DNA from: a virus
Reading direction: 5' to 3' (one strand)
IMG/VR virus record: IMGVR_UViG_3300034190_002531
Coordinates: 1 to 25,596 of that record
DNA: 25,596 nucleotides
Numbering within the stretch: position 1 is the first letter of the stretch; each line of letters starts with the position of its first letter. Below, one piece after another: positions 7,487 through 14,025 of the stretch. The translations under genes and the position numbers were made by a program. The notes under the pieces are model-generated. The model saw only the letters and a list, made by a program, of their open reading frames with translations. It did no database searches and was not told where the DNA came from.

Positions 7487-7738
7487 TCACTTAAACTCCT
7501 GAAAGGAGAGGGTCAAGCCTGCGTCACGGGCCTCACGAACAAGCAAGTGGTAGTGATCGTCGCTTTGCACCCACTCGTCCCAGATCAGTGAGCCGGGCAA
7601 GCCAAAGAGTCGCTGGAAGAGGTTGGGCTTGCGCGCCTCGCAAAGGATGCTGGGCTCGTCGGGTTCGGGCTCAGGTTGGTCTTCCCAAGCTTGCCGGGCC
7701 TCGTAGCAGCCGAGGGAGTAGTGATGCCAGTCGGACAT
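7487..7738 (-). CDS. Small acidic protein (83 aa), unknown
   Basis: The start is the ATG at 7738, two bases after the upstream stop. The 83-aa protein begins MSDWHHYSLGCYEARQAWED, then an acidic Pro/Glu segment (QPEPEPDEPS) and a C-terminal half rich in Trp, His and Leu (LIWDEWVQSDDHYHLLVREA). I recognise no family. It is likely translated with the two genes upstream from the promoter near 8182-8213. Confidence 0.65.
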   Translation of the reverse strand: MSDWHHYSLGCYEARQAWEDQPEPEPDEPSILCEARKPNLFQRLFGLPGSLIWDEWVQSDDHYHLLVREARDAGLTLSFQEFK

Positions 7739-7740
7739 GA

Positions 7741-7896
7741 TCAAGCCTCCCGCTGGGTGATTTCGCCGTAGATCTCGGCAACTCGACTGAGGTGCCATTC
7801 TCTGAGCTTGAGCAAAGCGTCGCTGCTTAGCTCATGCAAGGGGGAGTCCAGCAGGAGCTGGATGTCGCGGGGGACTCCAAAAGAGGTGATTGCCAT
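7741..7896 (-). CDS. Small helical protein (51 aa), unknown
   Basis: The ATG at 7896 gives 51 aa. It is mostly helical: DIQLLLDSPLHELSSDALLK, then REWHLSRVAEIYGEITQREA. The frame is open further upstream, but that sequence is the antisense of the neighbouring gene. It sits 19 nt after the previous gene and 2 nt before the next. Function is unknown. Confidence 0.6.
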   Translation of the reverse strand: MAITSFGVPRDIQLLLDSPLHELSSDALLKLREWHLSRVAEIYGEITQREA

Positions 7897-7915
7897 AGGT
7901 TTTAGAAATTCTCGT

Positions 7916-8149
7916 TCAACCAAAAATTGCTCTGATTTGCTCTTCTGCGCGAAGGGCGAGCTTGCCGTTGCAATACACGCGAAACAGCTTGATGCCTTTT
8001 CTTTCGCCGTAGTAATGAGCAATCGAGTAGGTCTTGCCTGATTTCGCAAAGGTGACCTCCCAGCTGGCCTTGACAGGATCGACGCCGATGGCGATCAAGG
8101 CTTCGATGGTTTCCTCTGAGGTGTGAGGAGCTTTGGTTTCAGAAATCAT
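7916..8149 (-). CDS. Small protein (77 aa), first gene after a regulated promoter
   Basis: The start is the ATG at 8149 (MISETKAPHTSEETIEALI). An upstream in-frame ATG at 8203 would lie inside the promoter. The rest looks like a compact alpha/beta fold (SWEVTFAKSGKTYSIAHYYG, LFRVYCNGKLALRAEEQI). I recognise no family. It is the first gene downstream of the -35/-10 pair with a GGCGCGCC palindrome in its spacer, so it and the next two small genes may have their own timing. Confidence 0.66.
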   Translation of the reverse strand: MISETKAPHTSEETIEALIAIGVDPVKASWEVTFAKSGKTYSIAHYYGERKGIKLFRVYCNGKLALRAEEQIRAIFG

Positions 8150-8181
8150 GGAACAGTGCCGTCTCCGGCTTGGGCTCCCCA

Positions 8182-8213
8182 ACATTAAACCGTGGCGCGC
8201 CACGCGTCAAGTC
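8182..8213 (-). promoter_or_regulatory. Promoter with a palindromic operator in its spacer
   Basis: On the minus strand a TTGACG -35 (8205-8210) is followed by a 17-nt spacer and TAATGT (8182-8187). A TTTAAT reading at 8184-8189 with a 15-nt spacer is possible. The spacer contains the perfect 14-bp palindrome CGTGGCGCGCCACG (8191-8204). The -35 overlaps the stop codon of the cytosine-methylase-like gene. A protein bound there would block RNA polymerase. The same layout recurs on the plus strand at 13773-13801. Confidence 0.55.
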
Positions 8214-8800
8214 AAAAGGCTCAGCTGCTCCACGACTGGTGGAAGCAGGCGGCTGCCCCATTGATAGGCCATCGCATCAGCAACGCCTTGATAAGTGCGG
8301 CTGCGCTCCTTCCATCGGTCGGGCCCTGGGCTCATCAGGTGGACCTTTGGCTCTCGGCCCTCCACGCAGTTTGAGGGGACAAGCCTTGGCAAATTCTGCA
8401 GCCAAAAGCAGGTGGCCTTGGTTTCTCCGTGCCCGTGCTCCCAAGGCTGAATGATTTGATCCGGCGGCCTGATCGCGCTGCTGATCACGCTCACTGGGTT
8501 TTCAATGCACCAACGAGGGATAGGTGCGGACATCAAAAGCCGAACAAAATTCAACGCATCTCGCTGTTCACGCTGTTTGCGGTGGAAATGACGAGAACCG
8601 CTGACTGCAAGGTGGGTGCAAGGCGGATGAGCCACCATCAAATCCCAGCCTTCATGCAACAACTCCTCGACAGGGCCTTGGTGATGCCACTGCGGATCAG
8701 CCTCGCACTCAAGAAGGTCGCAAGACCACGCATCGTGCCCGCGCTTGCGGAAGGCGTCTCGCACCCTGCCGCTGTATTCACAGGCAACGAGGATTCTCAT
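8207..8800 (-). CDS. Cytosine-5 DNA methyltransferase-like protein
   Basis: A 197-aa protein. The N-terminus RILVACEYSGRVRDAFRKRG (residues 2-21) with AWSCDL resembles a S-adenosylmethionine-binding motif I. HPPCTHLAVSG (58-68) carries a catalytic-type Pro-Pro-Cys, and IENPV (99-103) corresponds to the ENV-type motif VI. This matches short phage proteins related to C5 cytosine methylases that lack a large target-recognition domain. It would modify cytosines in phage DNA, possibly against host restriction. Its ATG overlaps the preceding gene by 4 nt. With the ParB-methylase the phage has two modification genes of different chemistry. Confidence 0.8.
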   Translation of the reverse strand: MRILVACEYSGRVRDAFRKRGHDAWSCDLLECEADPQWHHQGPVEELLHEGWDLMVAHPPCTHLAVSGSRHFHRKQREQRDALNFVRLLMSAPIPRWCIENPVSVISSAIRPPDQIIQPWEHGHGETKATCFWLQNLPRLVPSNCVEGREPKVHLMSPGPDRWKERSRTYQGVADAMAYQWGSRLLPPVVEQLSLLT

Positions 8801-9060
8801 GAGGCTTCAGTTGCCAAGGCTTTGACAACAGCATTCACTAGGCGCACGAGGTTCTCCTGAGGAACGCCCACGAAGTGCTCGCTGAGGTTCCTGACCGCCC
8901 GCTCCTGCGCCTCAGGCTCCATCTGCACGCGGGGGATGATGCCGGCGTTCAAGGCGCGATCACGGACCAGCTGCGCGCGAGACACGCCATGCGCTGCGGC
9001 CTCAATATCCAAACGGTCGCGCTCCTCGGGAGTGACGGCGAACTTGATCTCCTTGGACAT
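8797..9060 (-). CDS. Ribbon-helix-helix / MobC-like DNA-binding protein
   Basis: An 87-aa protein from the ATG at 9060, which overlaps the helicase stop (TGATG). EIKFAVTPEERDRLDIEAAAHGVSRAQLVRDRALNAG (about residues 4-40) has the beta-strand, helix, helix pattern of ribbon-helix-helix repressors and plasmid MobC accessory proteins. The rest (PEAQERAVRNLSEHFVGVPQENLVRLVNAVVKALA) is helical and may oligomerise. The position directly after the helicase suggests a role in replication initiation or local transcription control. Confidence 0.72.
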   Translation of the reverse strand: MSKEIKFAVTPEERDRLDIEAAAHGVSRAQLVRDRALNAGIIPRVQMEPEAQERAVRNLSEHFVGVPQENLVRLVNAVVKALATEAS

Positions 9061-10706
9061 CAAAAATCAAACGGGTCAAGAGGTTCAGAATCGTCAGGGT
9101 GTGGGCCTTCGTCAAGCTCCCAAGGCTCAGGCTCGTAATCGGCCTTGAACGGGCTGGATTGACAGAGGCGAATGTCCAGGTCCGGGCGCTGGTTGCGGAA
9201 CTGAACGAGCGGGTTCCCGAGCTTGGCGATCGTGATGGACAAGGGATTGGAGTTGTCTTGGACAACCCAGCCGTTTGACCAAACCCCGGCACTGAAACGC
9301 TCCACCGCATCACCGACCGACAGGGGTGACAAAGGGGGGTCTCCCCCTGCAATGGGTGACAAGGGTGATAAAGGTGACAAAGGCTTCGTATCGTGTGTGT
9401 AGGGGGTACTTTGTCCCCTTTGTGACGTTTGTCCCCCCTCTAGGGAGGAGACCCCTGAGGGTCGGAACAACAGCGCCGGACGACCGCCTTCCGTCTCCGC
9501 TTGCCCGGCTTGCTCGACCAGTCCCTTGCGTTCCAACGAGCGCAAGCAGCGGTGCGTTTTGTTCCGCTCCAAGTTGAAATGGCCCGACAGCTCGGATGCG
9601 GCAACCGGAAACTCACCGAGCATCCACCGCTCCTTGATGTAATCGAACACGTCAGCCTGCCGGCCTTGCAGATCGTCAGCGGCCTCCTGCATCGCCTCAG
9701 CAGCCAGCACGCTTTCGCCATCGCCGTGGTGAATCCAGCCGTCGTCCTTCAACTCGATCAGCAACGTGGTGCCTTTGGCGCGGCCCTGCGTTTTGACCAC
9801 AACGCGGTGGTCGTTCTGCGTTTGCCCCTCCGCAGGCTGGCGAAACCAGTTCATCAAGATCGTGAGGCTGGCCGCTGCCGGCAAAGCGTTCGAGCCGCGT
9901 GATGCGTTTGTCGCGTTCCCGCCTGCCACCGATTTATTAGTGTGGTGGATCATCGCCAGCGTGGCGTGATGCGGTGCCAACGCCTGGGCTAGGTCGCGTG
10001 CCGGGCCATCAAAGGCGCTGGTGGCCTCGTCAACGCCGAGAGGGCTGATGCAGGCGTGGTAGCTGTCGAGCAAGAACAGCGAGCCAGGGTTGGCCTCTGC
10101 TAGGCCACCAAGGTGCTCAATCCCTTCCGCCGTCAAGTGCAACGGTGCACCCGTGTGCCAAAGCATCTCGATCGGGCCGCCCATGTCACCCTCTGGCGTG
10201 ACGAGCCCCTCGCGCTTAAACAAGGTGAACCAGTCGTTCTCCGGCTGGTCAGTGCCAACGATGAAAACCTTGGGGCAAGTGCCGTGCAGGCGCAGGCCGC
10301 AGAACTCACCATCGCCGCGCCACCAAGCGCCGATCATCCCGACCATCAACGCTGACTTACCGACCTTGGGCGGGGCCACCAGCAAGTTGAACGTGCCGGC
10401 CATCAACACCCCTTCCCAGGCCCAAGGAGTGGGCGTTGTATCCATGCGCTCGCCACGCAGGCGGGGCAGGGTCACACCGGCAACCTCCCCGCGAGCACGA
10501 GCCAAATAAACGGCGGCGGTGCGTTCGCTGATCGGGCAGGCCAGCTCCTCGGCCATGAGGCGGAGCCGCTGGTTTTGCAGAAAAGGATCGGCTTCGTCAG
10601 AGAGGACCGCCTTTGCGGCGGACTGGACGCGCGCGAGGAGTTCCTTGTGATCGCTCAGGCTTTCTGGACTGATGAAGACTTCGGAGTCTTCGGGTGTAGT
10701 AACCAT
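9060..10706 (-). CDS. RepA-like replicative helicase (AAA_25, RecA fold) with winged helix
   Basis: I start at the ATG at 10706 (548 aa). The frame is open to 10835 but the extra part is antisense-like and overlaps the upstream gene heavily. The RecA-type ATPase has Walker A APPKVGKS (111-118), KVFIVGTDQPENDW (146-159), Walker B LFLLDS (210-215) and AMIHHTNKS (251-259), as in RepA/KaiC-like hexameric helicases. Residues about 350-400 (VFDYIKERW, ELSGHFNLERNKTHRCLRSLERKGL) form a winged helix. A low-complexity PLSPLSPLSP linker (442-451) and an acidic tail follow. It should unwind phage DNA at the fork. No primase is visible in the window. Confidence 0.87.
   Translation of the reverse strand: MVTTPEDSEVFISPESLSDHKELLARVQSAAKAVLSDEADPFLQNQRLRLMAEELACPISERTAAVYLARARGEVAGVTLPRLRGERMDTTPTPWAWEGVLMAGTFNLLVAPPKVGKSALMVGMIGAWWRGDGEFCGLRLHGTCPKVFIVGTDQPENDWFTLFKREGLVTPEGDMGGPIEMLWHTGAPLHLTAEGIEHLGGLAEANPGSLFLLDSYHACISPLGVDEATSAFDGPARDLAQALAPHHATLAMIHHTNKSVAGGNATNASRGSNALPAAASLTILMNWFRQPAEGQTQNDHRVVVKTQGRAKGTTLLIELKDDGWIHHGDGESVLAAEAMQEAADDLQGRQADVFDYIKERWMLGEFPVAASELSGHFNLERNKTHRCLRSLERKGLVEQAGQAETEGGRPALLFRPSGVSSLEGGQTSQRGQSTPYTHDTKPLSPLSPLSPIAGGDPPLSPLSVGDAVERFSAGVWSNGWVVQDNSNPLSITIAKLGNPLVQFRNQRPDLDIRLCQSSPFKADYEPEPWELDEGPHPDDSEPLDPFDF
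9325..9383. repeat. GGTGACAAA 9-bp tandem repeats within the helicase gene
   Basis: Three adjoining 9-nt units (GGTGACAAG, GGTGATAAA, GGTGACAAA, from 9355, 9364 and 9373) follow a separate copy at 9325-9335. They encode the PLSPLSPLSP linker on the minus strand. Related sequence in the opposite orientation (CCCCTTTGTGACGTTTGTCC) lies at about 9416-9435. They may simply be a coding repeat, or iteron-like sites for a replication protein. The window gives no way to decide. Confidence 0.6.
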
Positions 10707-10959
10707 CCTTCGCTCTGGAGGGTGAATAGAAGTTTTGTTGGGAGTAGATGCGAAGGCGCTCAAGCTCGCGAAAGGCAGCAAGTTCTGCGCTGGTTTCATG
10801 AGGATGGGCCGCGTCCCAAGCATCGAGTGCGGCATCAGACCGCGCGCGTTGCGTTTTTGAATAGTGCCCTAAAAGGACAAGCTCTTCATCGCAATCGGCT
10901 GGAAGAGAAAAGGGAACCCATTGAAGGAGTTCGTACGCGCGAAGCTCCTTGTCAATCAC
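10597..10959 (-). CDS. Hypothetical protein (120 aa) upstream of helicase
   Basis: The start is a GTG at 10959, overlapping the upstream stop by 8 nt. The first 80 residues look like true protein: helical and acidic (PADCDEELVLLGHYSKTQRA, ALDAWDAAHPHETSAELAAF, LERLRIYSQQNFY). The last 37 residues are Arg/Pro/Lys-rich and overlap the helicase gene by 110 nt, so that tail is doubtful. The real helicase start could lie further in, or a frameshift may join the two. I recognise no family. Confidence 0.6.
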   Translation of the reverse strand: MIDKELRAYELLQWVPFSLPADCDEELVLLGHYSKTQRARSDAALDAWDAAHPHETSAELAAFRELERLRIYSQQNFYSPSRAKDGYYTRRLRSLHQSRKPERSQGTPRARPVRRKGGPL

Positions 10960-11164
10960 GCGGCAAGGGCTCCGGCTCGGAAGCGATGGCCTTTTGCAGC
11001 AGCAGGTTGACCCAACCAGTGAAGCTCACCCCGATCGGACGCTTGCGCTCTACCTCGTCGGAAACACGTGGGTCCAGTCGCACGCGTGTCGGGCTGGGAT
11101 CCAGGATGGGATCGTTTTGGATCAGTTCAGGCATCAAGGAGGGGTTGCTTCCGGGCCAGATCAT
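10952..11164 (-). CDS. Ribbon-helix-helix protein, first gene of the minus-strand early operon
   Basis: From the ATG at 11164 the protein has 70 aa. An internal ATG at 11134 would give 60. After a Pro/Asp-rich start comes TRVRLDPRVSDEVERKRPIG-VSFTGWVNLLLQKAI, a beta-strand plus two helices as in Arc/CopG-type DNA-binding proteins. It is the first gene of the leftward operon and faces the exonuclease gene across about 30 nt that contain palindromes. It is therefore a good candidate to repress its own and the opposite promoter. Confidence 0.6.
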   Translation of the reverse strand: MIWPGSNPSLMPELIQNDPILDPSPTRVRLDPRVSDEVERKRPIGVSFTGWVNLLLQKAIASEPEPLPRD

Positions 11165-11167
11165 GCC

Positions 11168-11188
11168 AAGGTTGGCCAGCCTTGCAAG
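11168..11188. promoter_or_regulatory. Candidate operator between divergent operons
   Basis: AAGGTTGGCCAGCCTT (11168-11183) is an imperfect palindrome with one mismatched pair, immediately followed by and overlapping the perfect 8-bp palindrome CTTGCAAG (11181-11188). They fill the gap between the ribbon-helix-helix start (11164, minus) and the proposed exonuclease start (11195, plus). I see no good -35/-10 pair here, so promoters may lie inside the flanking coding sequence. Confidence 0.35.
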
Positions 11189-11194
11189 CCCCTG

Positions 11195-11842
11195 TTGCTT
11201 GATCCGATTCCCGAGCTGACCCTCGACCACGATTCGCACCGCTACACGTACAAGGGCCAGCTGCTTGCCCGCTCCGTTTCAGAGGTGATCGGTCACGACC
11301 TGACGCCGGAGCAGCGCGCCGGCATGGAGCGTTACAAACACGGCCCCGACGGTTGGGCTGCCAGGGGGACGGCGATTCACAAAGTGCTCGAGCACCACCT
11401 CAAAGGCCAGCCTTGCGTGATGGATGACAAGTGGAGCCCGTGGGTGGACGCGTTGCTCGACGAGTCGATCTTTGGCCGCTTCCGGCTGCTGGCCTGTGAG
11501 TTCCTGCTGGTTGACGAGCGCCGGTCGATGGGCGGCAGCTTCGATTTCTTAATCGAATTAGAGGAGCTGGGCGTCCCTGAGGGCAAAGGGCTAATTGTTT
11601 TAGGAGACCTCAAAACCGTTTCTCACAAGACCGGCGTTGGACGGCGCAAACCAGCAACGGCGCAACTGGGTGCATACCTTTCCATGCTCAAGCGGCTGCG
11701 GCCGAAGGTGCAGGTGAGTCAGTGCGTGACAGTCGTGTCGGGGCCGGAACGCTGCAAGGTCATCAGGGAGGATCCTGAGGACTGCCACGCCGCTTGGGAA
11801 GAAGCGTGGTCTCGCTACAACCTCGATTTGCCCGAGTTTTGA
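11195..11842 (+). CDS. PD-(D/E)XK exonuclease (Cas4/RecB-like)
   Basis: The frame runs from 10949, but there is no in-frame ATG between its beginning and the conserved region. The first 80 residues are antisense to the ribbon-helix-helix gene, so I use the TTG at 11195 (215 aa). Nuclease motifs: GTAIHKVLEHHL (His near residue 61), CEFLLVDER, GGSFDFLI (D117) and LGDLKT (D138, K140), followed by QLGAYLSML. This is the RecB/Cas4/YqaJ nuclease pattern. In phages such enzymes resect ends to give single strands for an annealase, and here an ERF annealase, RusA and an SSB-like protein lie in the same operon. Confidence 0.83.
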   Translation: MLDPIPELTLDHDSHRYTYKGQLLARSVSEVIGHDLTPEQRAGMERYKHGPDGWAARGTAIHKVLEHHLKGQPCVMDDKWSPWVDALLDESIFGRFRLLACEFLLVDERRSMGGSFDFLIELEELGVPEGKGLIVLGDLKTVSHKTGVGRRKPATAQLGAYLSMLKRLRPKVQVSQCVTVVSGPERCKVIREDPEDCHAAWEEAWSRYNLDLPEF

Positions 11843-12078
11843 TGAAGTGCCCTCACTGCGGATGCTCTTGGATCAGCGTCTTGGAATCGCGCCACACGAA
11901 CGCCAAAGCAATTAGTCGCCGTCGCAAATGCAAAGTGTGCGACCACGTTTGGGCAACAGCAGAAATCAGCGTTCCCGACGACGAATGGGGCTACAAGGCA
12001 ACGCCAAGGCCCAACCAGCGCGAGAAAGCGGAGTTTGGCGTCAAGGCGAGGATGCTTGAAAGGCTCCAGGCCGCCTAA
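11842..12078 (+). CDS. NrdR-like zinc-ribbon protein lacking the ATP-cone
   Basis: A 78-aa protein from an ATG that overlaps the exonuclease stop (TGATG). MKCPHCGCSW (Cys3, Cys6), VLESRHTNAKAISRRRKC (residues 13-30) and CKVCDHVWATAE (Cys30, Cys33) match the zinc ribbon of the NrdR repressor of ribonucleotide reductase genes, including the ESR...AI.RRR signature. The ATP-cone that normally follows is absent, and only about 30 residues remain. It may bind NrdR boxes without nucleotide control, or bind other DNA. No nrd gene is in the window. Zinc binding is well supported; target is unknown. Confidence 0.78.
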   Translation: MKCPHCGCSWISVLESRHTNAKAISRRRKCKVCDHVWATAEISVPDDEWGYKATPRPNQREKAEFGVKARMLERLQAA

Positions 12079-12147
12079 AGCGTGCGCGCGTTGCGAACGC
12101 TCTGCATCGGTGTTACGTTGCGGGGCGTCCGCGCCTCTTCTGCGCTC

Positions 12148-12741
12148 ATGACCATTTCATTGCCCACACGCGAGAAGCCGGCAAAGGCTGAGTTTCCTCG
12201 CATTGAAAAAACTCCCTCAGAAATTGCCGAGCGCCTCAAGGTTGACGATCACGCCTTAAGCAATCTTTTTCTTGAGTCATCGGCTTGGGCTCCTTGGGTG
12301 TGGAAGGGCTCGGATCTTTCTGCGCCTTTGCGTGCTCTTTACATCGCCGAGACGCTCGGGCTTCTTCAGCAAGATGAAAGCCAACGGACCAAGGACGTTC
12401 CCATCACGGACATCACTGCAGCAGTCAATCGTTGGTTGATGGATCGCGGGCAAAACCCTGTCGCCGAAACAACGATCTACGGCAATCTCAAAAGCGCCGC
12501 AACATTTGTCCACGTCGCGCTTGGGCTGAGCATCGTGCCGATCAAGAAAACCATGACGGTTCGGCTAACTGATCAGAAGCAAAACCTGGCAAACCTTGAG
12601 AAGTACTTCGCTCTTGCTGAAACACAGCTGAGCAAAATTCTTAAAGAGCTGCAGGTTGCTGAAAGCCACAACTGGGAAACGCAGCACATCCTTGACCGCG
12701 TTGCCAGCGACACAGGCTTACGGATCGGGCCAGCCAATTAA
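12148..12741 (+). CDS. Unknown protein (197 aa), possibly DNA-interacting
   Basis: The start is the ATG at 12148 (MTISLPTREKPAKAEF). The 66 nt of open frame upstream are atypical and the gap there could hold a promoter. The N-terminal region has Lys/Glu-rich helices. The middle DITAAVNRWLMDRGQNPVAETTIYGNLKSAATFVHVALG (about 115-153) looks like a helical DNA-binding or winged-helix unit. The C-terminus is helical with coiled-coil character (NLEKYFALAETQLSKILKEL). No family is recognised. A strong hairpin follows the stop. Confidence 0.7.
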   Translation: MTISLPTREKPAKAEFPRIEKTPSEIAERLKVDDHALSNLFLESSAWAPWVWKGSDLSAPLRALYIAETLGLLQQDESQRTKDVPITDITAAVNRWLMDRGQNPVAETTIYGNLKSAATFVHVALGLSIVPIKKTMTVRLTDQKQNLANLEKYFALAETQLSKILKELQVAESHNWETQHILDRVASDTGLRIGPAN

Positions 12742-12750
12742 TCAAACCCA

Positions 12751-12766
12751 GGGGGCTTCGGCCCCC
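12751..12766 (+). terminator. UUCG-loop hairpin after the 12148-12741 gene
   Basis: GGGGGC-TTCG-GCCCCC is a perfect 6-bp stem (7 with the flanking A-T) closed by a C(UUCG)G tetraloop, followed by TTCTTC. It lies 10 nt after the stop. The U-tract is broken, so it may act as a leaky terminator or as a 3' RNA stabiliser. Confidence 0.65.
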
Positions 12767-12786
12767 TTCTTCATTGAGACACGCTT

Positions 12787-13776
12787 ATGACTTCTGCAAT
12801 CGTTCCTGAAATCGTCGACGTCGAGATCCTTGAAGACTCCGCAATGACGGACGTTGAGGAAAAAGAGCTGGTGATTGTCAAGACTGCCATCCGCACCGCG
12901 TATTGCAGTCGCATGGAGCAAGACCTAGCGATTGGCGCGGGGCTGACCAAGATTTTCAATCGCAAGCTATATCGAGGCAAAAATGGCGGACGCTCTTGGG
13001 AAAACTGGCTCAAAGATGAGTCGGCTGAACTGACCTCTGGACGAGGCCCTCTCAACAAGATGACCGCCCAGCGCCTGCGTGGGTTTTATTTGTTCCGTTG
13101 CGAAGTGTTACTGCCGGCGACCGGCCGGTCGGCCGATCTCCCGTTACCAACCTGCGCCTACCAAATCAGGCCGCTGCTAGCTCAACTCGAGAGTCACCCA
13201 AGAGCGGCGGTTGAAATGTGGAAGGCAGCCTGCGCCGACGCCGGCAAGGGCAAGGTTCCAAGTTTTGAACAGGTTCAACGCGCTGCCCTTGCCTTTAAAG
13301 CAAACGAAGCGAACGAAGCCAGGCGTTTGTCCGCAGGACAACAGGCTTCTTTAGACGCAGCAAATGCGGCTCGAGCCGAGAAAAGAACTTGGGAGCAAGC
13401 AGAGCCAGCGCCTAAAACCGAACGTCTCAAAACTGAAGAGGAGGTCAAAGGCTGGACTCTTCAAAAAGACGACGGCGCACTCGACGCCATCGAAGAGTGC
13501 AAAGAGATCACGCGCGCAATCAACAAGGCGCATGAGGCCGTTGGCCTGCTGCGCGGCATTCTCTACAAACGCATCAGCGTTCACGGGCGCGACTACATGG
13601 GTTTCCTGCGCCAGGTCGATGCCGGCGTTTACAGCCTCTCGACCATCGACCACGAGGTTAGGCAGATCGGGGAGGACGTGGACTTCGTGCTGGCGTTACT
13701 GGTCGCAGACGTCGGAGAGGGCGAGCTGTCCCAGATCACCGTTGACCTTTCGGCGATTCCGACACGAGAGACTTGA
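12787..13776 (+). CDS. Unknown protein (329 aa)
   Basis: The start is the ATG at 12787, just after the hairpin. No Shine-Dalgarno is visible, and MTDVEE at residue 20 is an alternative. The N-terminal third has a helix-turn-helix-like composition (MEQDLAIGAGLTKIFNRKLY, GRSWENWLKDES, NKMTAQRLRGFYLFR). The middle is an Ala/Glu/Lys-rich likely coiled coil (FKANEANEARRLSAGQQASL). The C-terminus is helical (DAIEECKEITRAINKAHEAV, then DYMGFLRQVDAG). The N-terminus recalls phage proteins that combine a DNA-binding head with a long helix, but I cannot name a family. Confidence 0.72.
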   Translation: MTSAIVPEIVDVEILEDSAMTDVEEKELVIVKTAIRTAYCSRMEQDLAIGAGLTKIFNRKLYRGKNGGRSWENWLKDESAELTSGRGPLNKMTAQRLRGFYLFRCEVLLPATGRSADLPLPTCAYQIRPLLAQLESHPRAAVEMWKAACADAGKGKVPSFEQVQRAALAFKANEANEARRLSAGQQASLDAANAARAEKRTWEQAEPAPKTERLKTEEEVKGWTLQKDDGALDAIEECKEITRAINKAHEAVGLLRGILYKRISVHGRDYMGFLRQVDAGVYSLSTIDHEVRQIGEDVDFVLALLVADVGEGELSQITVDLSAIPTRET

Positions 13777-13801
13777 CGGGCGCGCCACGCCTAGGCAATG
13801 T
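13773..13801 (+). promoter_or_regulatory. Promoter with GGCGCGCC in its spacer
   Basis: TTGACG (13773-13778), a 17-nt spacer beginning GGCGCGCCACG, then CAATGT (13796-13801). The -35 overlaps the stop codon of the upstream gene, exactly as at 8182-8213, where -35, spacer length and the AATGT of the -10 also agree. Here only the right arm of the palindrome is complete. It would drive the gene at 13840 and, with readthrough of the following hairpin, the recombination genes. Confidence 0.5.
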
Positions 13802-13839
13802 GTGGGAGCCGAGAGGCACTGCTCAATTGCTTTTTTGAC

Positions 13840-14022
13840 ATGACTCCCCTGGAGCGTCTCAACCGCGCGCTTGTCATCCGCAAGGCCCTGACCGACCTGA
13901 TGACAGCCGAGGAGGCCGAAGCCCACGAGGGCATCACCGACTACCTCGAGGATTACGTGCGCGATCTCGTCATCGATTACGAGAACAGCATCAAGGTCGA
14001 CCTTCCTTCCTTTCTGTCCTGA
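13840..14022 (+). CDS. Small acidic helical protein (60 aa), unknown
   Basis: The ATG at 13840 gives 60 aa (MTPLERLNRALVIRKALTDL...). The ATG at 13798 would overlap the proposed -10. The protein is helical and acidic (MTAEEAEAHEGITDYLEDYV), ending in DLPSFLS. No family is recognised. It stands alone between a promoter and a strong terminator, so it may be expressed separately, as early phage host-takeover proteins often are. That last point is inference. Confidence 0.62.
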   Translation: MTPLERLNRALVIRKALTDLMTAEEAEAHEGITDYLEDYVRDLVIDYENSIKVDLPSFLS

Positions 14023-14025
14023 CCC

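Noticed and set aside
9325-9383. CRISPR array
   Set aside because: The repeats are 9 bp in direct tandem without spacers and encode a protein linker.
10949-11194. N-terminal 82 codons of the plus-strand exonuclease frame
   Set aside because: They are antisense to the ribbon-helix-helix gene and have no recognisable nuclease sequence. The only in-frame ATG is at the very beginning, so the TTG at 11195 is a better start.
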